A stretch of 12,709 nucleotides of DNA. It comes from Bdellovibrionales bacterium (GTDB lineage: Bacteria; Bdellovibrionota; UBA1018; CAIPTA01). Both the position numbers and the translations under genes were made by a program. Location of the stretch: contig JAKFYM010000253.1 in NCBI GenBank assembly GCA_021730855.1, positions 1 through 12,709 on the forward strand, given 5' to 3'. Shown here piece by piece: positions 8,541 to 12,709 of this stretch. Each line of letters opens with the position of its first letter. The first letter of the stretch is position 1. The notes below the pieces were generated by a model. That model worked only from the letters and a program-made list of their open reading frames with translations, had not been told where the DNA came from and did not search any database.

Positions 8541-8584
8541 TGCCCAGGATTCTCGCCCTTGCTGCGCATCAGAGCGCGAAAGCT

Positions 8585-9493
8585 TTAAAAAGCGTAGGCC
8601 GCTTGCGCGAGGCAGAGAGGCTTTTCTAAGTCTTCCTGCTTGCCGGGCACATAGATGGAATAAGCGCCAGGCTGCTCGAGCAGCTCTTGCACGAGGCGGG
8701 TCTGCAGCTCATGGCCCGCACGGTGAAGCTCGATGTCTGCCAAAATAGGGTAGCCCACGAGCGAAAGATCGCCGATCGCGTCCAGCACCTTGTGGCGCAC
8801 GAACTCATCTTGGAAGCGCAGGCCTTCGGGGTTGAGGGCTTTCACGTCGTCAAGCACCACGGCATTTTGCAAAGAACCACCGAGGGCAAGACCCATAGCC
8901 TGCATGCGCTCCACGTCTTTGAGGAAACCAAAGGTGCGGCAGGGAGCGATCTCTTCCAGAAAATTTGTGTTGGAATTGAATTCAAAACTCTGTTTCCCAA
9001 TCACGGGATGGGGGAAATCAATGGTGTAGCGAATGCGGAATTCGCGCGAGGGCCTGAGGATCGCCCACTTATCGCCCACGCGAATTTCAATCGTCTTGAG
9101 GGCCACGAGGAAACGACGGGCCGAGCGCTGAGGCTTCAGGCCTGCCTTGCGGATCAATTGCGCAAAGGGAGCGGCGCTGCCATCGAGGATGGGAATTTCT
9201 CCGCCATCTAGGGAGCAGAGCACGTTGTCGATGCCCATCACCCAGAGGGCGCTCATGAGGTGCTCTACGGTAGAAATTTTTACGTCGCCTGAGGAGAGGG
9301 TGGTGGCCAGGGTGGTGGAGTGCACATTGCGCACATTGGCTTGGATTTCTCGAGACTCAGGGAGGTCGGTGCGTAGGAAACGGATGCCGGTATTGGCGCG
9401 GGCGGGATGCAATGTCAGGGTAACTCTTTTTCCCGAATGCAGGCCAATTCCACTGATCGATACGGCCTGGCGAATGGTCTTCTGGTTTCTCAT
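8585..9493 (-). CDS. lpxC: UDP-3-O-acyl-N-acetylglucosamine deacetylase LpxC
   Basis: Zinc deacetylase catalysing the committed step of lipid A synthesis in the cytoplasm; its presence implies an LPS outer membrane. It has 302 residues, the usual length. Active-site residues are in place: E77-H78 within STVEHLMSAL, and H234 with D238 in RHKVLDAIGD (233-242). These supply the zinc ligands H78, H234 and D238. The general acid-base His is H261 in AGHEL. Family motifs GIGLHSGK (15-22), LDGSAAPF (103-110) and LQNAVVLDD (208-216) are present. The start aligns with that of known LpxC proteins. Its ribosome site is weak (GGAA 5 bases before ATG). The gene stands alone behind 350 bases of regulatory-looking DNA, including a sigma-54-type promoter. 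Confidence 0.97.
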   Translation of the reverse strand: MRNQKTIRQAVSISGIGLHSGKRVTLTLHPARANTGIRFLRTDLPESREIQANVRNVHSTTLATTLSSGDVKISTVEHLMSALWVMGIDNVLCSLDGGEIPILDGSAAPFAQLIRKAGLKPQRSARRFLVALKTIEIRVGDKWAILRPSREFRIRYTIDFPHPVIGKQSFEFNSNTNFLEEIAPCRTFGFLKDVERMQAMGLALGGSLQNAVVLDDVKALNPEGLRFQDEFVRHKVLDAIGDLSLVGYPILADIELHRAGHELQTRLVQELLEQPGAYSIYVPGKQEDLEKPLCLAQAAYAF

Positions 9494-9504
9494 GCTATTC
9501 CAAG

Positions 9505-9518
9505 GTAGCGCAAGCTAC
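9505..9518. repeat. Small perfect hairpin before lpxC
   Basis: GTAGC-GCAA-GCTAC on the plus strand, a 5-bp stem closing a 4-base loop, lies 11 bases upstream of the lpxC start codon. It overlaps the -12 half of the sigma-54-type promoter, so it may only reflect that sequence. In a transcript read through from upstream it would sit just 5' of the weak lpxC ribosome site. Confidence 0.4.
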
Positions 9519-9524
9519 GTGCCA
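9510..9524 (-). promoter_or_regulatory. Sigma-54-type (-24/-12) promoter of lpxC
   Basis: On the minus strand the sequence is C-TGGCACG-TAGC-TTGC-G. This matches the sigma-54 consensus YTGGCACGNNNNTTGCW at every defined base except the last, where W is G. The invariant GG (9523-9522) and GC (9511-9510) are exactly 10 bases apart, as required. The expected transcription start is about 9498, only 5 bases before the lpxC ATG, so this transcript would be nearly leaderless. The match is direct; function is inferred. Confidence 0.65.
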
Positions 9525-9603
9525 GAATACCTGACTTCAAACCTATAGTTGTGCTGTTAAAATTCTCCATAAAATCAGAGGTTTGTCTTGAAGGAGCTCA
9601 TGA

Positions 9604-9638
9604 CCGTGAGCATCACACGGCAAAGAGAAAGTGCTCAC
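9604..9638. promoter_or_regulatory. Overlapping dyads upstream of lpxC (possible activator site or attenuator)
   Basis: GTGAGCA (9606-9612) pairs with TGCTCAC (9632-9638) as a perfect 7-bp inverted repeat with 19 bases between. CCGTG (9604-9608) pairs with CACGG (9616-9620). The two share bases 9606-9608, so as RNA stems they exclude each other. The larger dyad is centred about 124 bp upstream of the predicted sigma-54 start, within the usual range for enhancer-binding-protein sites. No regulator can be assigned. Confidence 0.35.
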
Positions 9639-9689
9639 AAAGAGATAGTCTCGGCCTTTGACTGTGTTGTTTTGGATACAGTCGCCTAG

Positions 9690-9844
9690 AAACCGGCCCC
9701 TTTGCCTGTTGATAAAAACGGTGAAGGCAGAGGATTTCTTAGGGAAGGTATTTTCCCCCCTGGGGGAGCTCAGGGCAATGCCCACCAAGCCCCTGAAATG
9801 AATGGAAAAACTTACTGTCCATCCACAGGCAAAGGGGCCAGTTT
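9690..9844. mobile_element. 155-bp inverted-repeat element (MITE-like or structured RNA)
   Basis: The ends 9690-9713 and 9821-9844 are inverted copies matching at 22 of 24 positions. Each shares a 15-base core GGCCCCTTTGCCTGT (9695-9709; reverse complement 9825-9839). TAG flanks both sides (9687-9689 and 9845-9847), which could be a 3-bp target duplication. No protein is encoded. The interior can fold further: ATTTC/AGGG (bulged) with CCCT/GAAAT, TCCCC-CCTG-GGGGA, and GGGC-AAT-GCCC. The right end includes the last base of the anmK stop codon. It could be a miniature transposable element, a structured RNA, or a long 3' hairpin of anmK. No T-run marks it as an ordinary terminator. Confidence 0.5.
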
Positions 9845-11001
9845 TAGCGGGCTCGCCAGTTGCGGCCAGGCAGGATTTTGCCGCAAACGATCTCTTCCCG
9901 CGCGCCCGTGGTGGTGGCTGCGGTGATGGCTTCACCCTTTAGTGCGGCGCAAGCAAAGTAGGCAAAGGCCTGGGCTTCGAGGGCTTGGGAATTCCAGCCG
10001 AAGGTCTCCATGATGGCAAACTTTGTTTCGCCCAAGCGCTCCTGCAAAAGTGAGAGCAGGAAGGAGTTTTGCGCTCCGCCTCCAGCGAACACAATCGTGC
10101 CTAGGGGCAGGCGCGCGCGCAGCACATCACGCTCGTAGGACTCCAAGATCAAGTCCACCGTATATTGGGTGAGGGTGCGCAGAAGATCGGCAGGAGAAAG
10201 GCGGGGGAACTTTCCCATGGCTTCTTCCAGCAAGCGGGGACTAAAGAGCTCACGCCCCGTGCTCTTGGGCGGTTTTTTGGCGCGGAAGGCCTGGATTTCT
10301 GGTTTCTCTTTCAGGAATTTCAAGAGGCCAGGATCGCAGCGGCCTCCTCGGGCTTGCTGGCCGTTCTGGTCGAAAGCCACCTTGCCTTTGCTCATGGCTT
10401 GGATGGCTCCGTCGAGTAGGCAGTTCGCCGGGCCTGTGTCGAGGGCGAAGATGCGGCCTTTGGGTCCTAAATAAGTGTAGTTTGAGATGCCGCCCAGGTT
10501 GTGCACCGCCACTCCGCCGCTCGCTTCTTTGTGCAGGAGGCGGCGGTGGTAGAAGGGAAGCAGGGGAGCGCCATCTCCGCCCACGGCGGTGTCGGCCACG
10601 CGAAAATCGCTCACGGTGGTCACGCCGGTGCGGGCGCAGATCAGGGCAGACTCGCCGATCTGCAAGGTGCGCTTGCCTTCGGGATCGTGGAAAACGGTTT
10701 GCCCATGCGAGCCGATCGCATGCAGGGCCGTCGTTTTCAGGAACTTCTTTCCTTCGCGCAAAGTCTGTTCGGCGGCCGTGGCGAAGGCGGCGCCGATCTC
10801 ATAGTGCACGCGTGTGAACTGGGCCAGCGCTAGCTGCGGATCGCGGATCATGCCGAGGATTTCTGTTCGCAGCTTAGCTGGGTAGGGGAACTGTCGGTGC
10901 AGCAGGAGCTCGTCCTTTTTGGCGCCGATCTTTACGAGTGCCGCATCGATCGAATCCACGCTCGTGCCGCTCATGAGTCCCAAAGCGATTTTGTCTTTCA
11001 C
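9844..11001 (-). CDS. anmK: Anhydro-N-acetylmuramic acid kinase AnmK
   Basis: Cytosolic sugar kinase that opens and phosphorylates 1,6-anhydro-MurNAc to MurNAc-6-phosphate during peptidoglycan recycling. It has 385 residues, near the family norm. The ATP phosphate-binding motif is GLMSGTSVDSID (8-19). Other family motifs are IGSHGQTVFH (96-105), DFRVADTAVGGDGAPLLP (132-149), LGGISNYTYL (169-178) and the catalytic region LDTGPANCLLD (187-197), where D188 corresponds to the known catalytic Asp. The C-terminal part has FAGGGAQNSFL (305-315) and LEAQAFAYFA (341-350). The start is GTG at 11001, with AGGTAAG about 10 bases upstream inside the end of the preceding gene, whose stop is only 4 bases away. 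The two are therefore probably co-transcribed. The stop codon TAA overlaps the inverted-repeat element. Confidence 0.95.
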   Translation of the reverse strand: MKDKIALGLMSGTSVDSIDAALVKIGAKKDELLLHRQFPYPAKLRTEILGMIRDPQLALAQFTRVHYEIGAAFATAAEQTLREGKKFLKTTALHAIGSHGQTVFHDPEGKRTLQIGESALICARTGVTTVSDFRVADTAVGGDGAPLLPFYHRRLLHKEASGGVAVHNLGGISNYTYLGPKGRIFALDTGPANCLLDGAIQAMSKGKVAFDQNGQQARGGRCDPGLLKFLKEKPEIQAFRAKKPPKSTGRELFSPRLLEEAMGKFPRLSPADLLRTLTQYTVDLILESYERDVLRARLPLGTIVFAGGGAQNSFLLSLLQERLGETKFAIMETFGWNSQALEAQAFAYFACAALKGEAITAATTTGAREEIVCGKILPGRNWRAR

Positions 11002-11005
11002 TTTT

Positions 11006-11641
11006 TTATCTTACCTGAAATTCCTCGATCACGAGAGCCTGGCCATGGATTTTTAGGCGCACTTTGGCGCGGGTGGTTTTGTTGGCCACGCTTGCCCGTG
11101 CCCCGAGCTCGAGCTTGAGCTCCTGCATTTCGTAGGCTAAACCCCGCGAGCTCACACGGCAGGAGGGAAAGGGGAGTACGGCAAACCCTCGGCCTTTTTT
11201 CCCGCTGAGCTCGAGGGTTTGGTCTTGGCTGAAGCGGATGCGCTCCTCATCAGTAAAAAGCAGGATCTCGCGCTGGGGGGAAAAAAACTGTTTTAGGAAG
11301 CCGAGATTGGCCAGGCTGTGGTCGAGCCGCTTGCCGAGTCCCTGCGCGATCCAGATCGAGCGAAAGCCTTGGGCATTGCACCAGAGGAGGGCCTTTTCCA
11401 AGTCGGTGAAGTCCTGGTCGGGAGTGGCGAGAAAAGTCACCCCTCGCTGCTCAAAATGCTTGCGCGCGTTTTTGCTCAGGCTGTCGAAGTCTCCGCTGAT
11501 CATTTGCGGCAGCCACGGGCGGCCGCGCAGGCGATTGGCGGCTCCATCCAGAGCGAGGAGGAAGCGCCCTTTGCGGAGGTGGTTTTCCAGAGCGCGGCTG
11601 CAGGGCGCGCCATCGGCGAGGATGGCCACGTGTTGGGGCAT
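11006..11641 (-). CDS. thiN: Thiamine pyrophosphokinase family protein
   Basis: Probable cytosolic enzyme transferring pyrophosphate from ATP to thiamine to make thiamine diphosphate. It has 211 residues from the ATG at 11641, the usual TPK length. Family motifs occur in order: DGAAN (32-36), GDFDS (50-54), DQDFTDLEKAL (75-85) and GKRLDHSLANL (103-113). A C-terminal beta-rich part follows (about 140-210), including SRGLAYEMQELKLELG (165-180), which is typical of the thiamine-binding domain. There SVANKTT replaces the usual SNE signature, so specificity is less certain than fold. An upstream ATG at 11698 would add 19 residues outside the conserved fold, so I prefer 11641. Neither start has a Shine-Dalgarno sequence. 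It is probably co-transcribed with anmK and divergent from mrp. Confidence 0.82.
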   Translation of the reverse strand: MPQHVAILADGAPCSRALENHLRKGRFLLALDGAANRLRGRPWLPQMISGDFDSLSKNARKHFEQRGVTFLATPDQDFTDLEKALLWCNAQGFRSIWIAQGLGKRLDHSLANLGFLKQFFSPQREILLFTDEERIRFSQDQTLELSGKKGRGFAVLPFPSCRVSSRGLAYEMQELKLELGARASVANKTTRAKVRLKIHGQALVIEEFQVR

Positions 11642-11647
11642 GGGGGG

Positions 11648-11653
11648 AGTATA
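11648..11653 (-). promoter_or_regulatory. -10 box positioned for a leaderless transcript of the TPK-like gene
   Basis: TATACT (5 of 6 matches to TATAAT) on the minus strand is followed by exactly six bases (CCCCCC) and then the ATG at 11641. The expected start of transcription is the A of that codon. The -35 position (TCGCGA, spacer 17) matches poorly. A palindrome CGATC-G-GATCG (11663-11673) lies inside this promoter region. Confidence 0.4.
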
Positions 11654-11681
11654 GCTAAGTCTCGATCGGATCGCGATTTTC

Positions 11682-11707
11682 TGGTATGAAAGCTTCATCT
11701 AAGGAGA
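11682..11707 (+). promoter_or_regulatory. Candidate extended -10 promoter and ribosome site of mrp
   Basis: TGG-TATGAA (11682-11690) resembles an extended -10 element, and no good -35 box is seen. A start near 11697 would leave about 15 bases of leader. That leader contains AAGGAGA (11701-11707), a strong Shine-Dalgarno sequence 4 bases before the ATG. Confidence 0.35.
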
Positions 11708-11711
11708 TTTT

Positions 11712-12709
11712 ATGGCCAGCGCGCACGCAGTCACGAATGCTATGGTTCTCGACGCCCTTCGCAAAGTCACGGATCCGGGCAGCGGCAAGGACCTTGTCTC
11801 GCTTGGCCTGGTGGCCAATGTGCGGGTGCAAGGCAGCAAGGTGAGCTTTGATGTCTACGTGCCTTCTCATGCGGAAGGTCATATGGACGCGATCCGCGCC
11901 AGCTGCGTGGCGGCGGTGAAGGCGCTGTCCGGCGTAACTGCCGTTCTACCTAATTTGTTTAAGAAACCCAAACCCCGCGTGGTGCATGGTCAGCAGGCGA
12001 TTCCCGGCGTGAACCACGTGATCGTGGTGGGCTCGGGCAAGGGGGGCGTGGGGAAAAGCACTTCGTCGGTGAACTTGGCGATGGGCCTCAAAAAGCTTGG
12101 GTATGCCGTGGGCCTCATGGACGCGGACATCTACGGCCCCTCAGTGCCCACCATGCTCGGCAGGCAGCTGGCGCAGACAAAAGACGCCCTCGAGCCCAAG
12201 ATGGAAGACAACCAAATCCTGCCCTTTGACCTGCAGGGCCTGAAGGTGATTTCTCTGGGCTTATTGATTGGCCGCGACCAACCCACCGTTTGGCGCGCGC
12301 CGATGGCCACCAAGATGATCAACCAGTTTCTTCTCGGCGTGAAATGGGGCGAGCTCGATTTCCTGATCATCGACCTGCCGCCAGGAACCGGCGATATCCA
12401 GCTCACGCTCTCGCAGCAATCCAACCTGAGCGGCGCGATCGTGGTGACCACGCCCCAGCAGGTGGCGATCGACATCGCCCGCAAGGGTCTCTTGATGTTC
12501 CGTCATGTGGGCGTGCCCGTACTCGGCATCATCGAGACCATGAGCGGGTTCGCTTGTGGCGACTGCGGCTCAGTGACTTCGATTTTCGGCTCCGGGGGCG
12601 CGGAGCGCCTGGCGCAGGAAGACAATGTTCCCTTGCTGGGACAAATCCCCGTCGACGCCGCCCTGGTGCGAGCTTGCGACGAGGGCGATCCCATTGTGCT
12701 GAGGGATCC
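11712..12709 (+). CDS. mrp: Mrp/ApbC-family Fe-S cluster carrier ATPase (3' end cut off by window edge)
   Basis: Cytosolic P-loop ATPase of the MinD/Mrp family that binds and hands over Fe-S clusters to target proteins. The 332 visible residues are most of the usual 350-370. An N-terminal DUF59/MIP18-like domain (about 11-90, with DPGSGKDLVSLGLV at 21-34) precedes the deviant Walker A GSGKGGVGKST (107-117). Further motifs are MDADIYGPSVP (136-146), the switch LIIDLPPGTGD (218-228), and the CxxC pair C282/C285 in MSGFACGDCG, followed by IFGSGG (291-296). CxxC bridges the cluster between subunits in this family. The usual ENMS before it is ETMS here. The ATG at 11712 follows a strong AAGGAGA ribosome site. 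The last residues lie beyond base 12709. Confidence 0.94.
   Translation, partial: MASAHAVTNAMVLDALRKVTDPGSGKDLVSLGLVANVRVQGSKVSFDVYVPSHAEGHMDAIRASCVAAVKALSGVTAVLPNLFKKPKPRVVHGQQAIPGVNHVIVVGSGKGGVGKSTSSVNLAMGLKKLGYAVGLMDADIYGPSVPTMLGRQLAQTKDALEPKMEDNQILPFDLQGLKVISLGLLIGRDQPTVWRAPMATKMINQFLLGVKWGELDFLIIDLPPGTGDIQLTLSQQSNLSGAIVVTTPQQVAIDIARKGLLMFRHVGVPVLGIIETMSGFACGDCGSVTSIFGSGGAERLAQEDNVPLLGQIPVDAALVRACDEGDPIVLRD

Larger units (their letters stand above)
9494..9843. other. 350-base gene-free region between anmK and lpxC
   Basis: No reading frame here looks like a known protein. From the lpxC side it holds a small hairpin and sigma-54-type promoter (9505-9524), an AT-richer stretch (about 9540-9590), overlapping dyads (9604-9638), and most of a 155-base inverted-repeat element (9690-9844). 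A 130-codon minus-strand frame (9935-9543) crosses it from inside anmK, but shows no recognisable domain or ribosome site. Confidence 0.7.

Noticed and set aside
8541..8600. Possible bidirectional terminator between the convergent membrane gene and lpxC
   Set aside because: Only a 4-bp stem around AAAGCTTTAAAAAGC is seen, without a convincing GC-rich hairpin and T-run on either strand.
9690..9850. Resemblance of the inverted-repeat element to an integron attC site (AAAC...GTTT ends)
   Set aside because: The right end GTTTTAG does not fit the GTTRRRY core, and there is no integrase or cassette array in the window.
9543..9935. 130-codon minus-strand reading frame across the anmK-lpxC gap
   Set aside because: It starts inside anmK, passes through the inverted-repeat element, has no recognisable domain and no ribosome site at its start. 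It is not supported as a gene.
1..12709. A new multi-gene system such as a defence island, prophage, CRISPR array or secondary-metabolite cluster
   Set aside because: Every substantial gene except the GT-C-like one belongs to a well-known core family in a familiar arrangement. No direct-repeat arrays, integrases, toxins or nucleases were seen.

Overview
The window reads as chromosomal core DNA of a moderately GC-rich, Gram-negative, LPS-making bacterium that carries type IV pili. LpxC (lipid A synthesis) and AnmK (peptidoglycan recycling) give the cell type. The gene order pilB-pilT-pilC-pilS-pilR is the arrangement known from Myxococcus and from Bdellovibrio-like predators, so Myxococcota or Bdellovibrionota is my best guess. 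That placement is inferred from gene order, not from a search.

Left half (1-6502, minus strand): a tight operon transcribed right to left. It encodes the assembly ATPase PilB, the retraction ATPase PilT, the inner-membrane platform PilC, the sensor kinase PilS and the sigma-54 activator PilR, which is cut by the window's left edge. Gaps are 9, 8, -4 and 7 bases, with ribosome binding sites that overlap or adjoin the preceding stop codons. The major pilin pilA, usually next after pilR, would lie outside the window. A sigma-70-like promoter with a perfect TTGACA box, overlapped by a 15-bp palindrome, lies upstream of pilB.

Middle (6503-8540, plus strand): a divergent gene for a polytopic membrane protein resembling GT-C glycosyltransferases. 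It has no Shine-Dalgarno sequence, but a -10-like box is placed so that the transcript could begin at its GTG codon.

Right half: lpxC (minus) converges on that gene. Upstream of lpxC are 350 bases without a gene, and these hold the most unusual material. There is a near-perfect sigma-54 promoter (TGGCACG-N4-TTGC) just before the lpxC start. A dyad sits about 125 bp upstream of the predicted transcription start, where an enhancer-binding protein would be expected. A 155-bp element with 24-bp imperfect inverted ends is flanked by TAG repeats and abuts the anmK stop codon. Next come anmK and a thiamine pyrophosphokinase-like gene (minus, 4 bases apart), then a divergent Mrp/ApbC-type Fe-S carrier ATPase gene, cut by the right edge.

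I found no defence system, phage, CRISPR array or obviously new multi-gene system. The points of interest are regulatory: a possible sigma-54 link to lipid A synthesis in a segment that also encodes a sigma-54 activator, two candidate leaderless genes, and the small inverted-repeat element.
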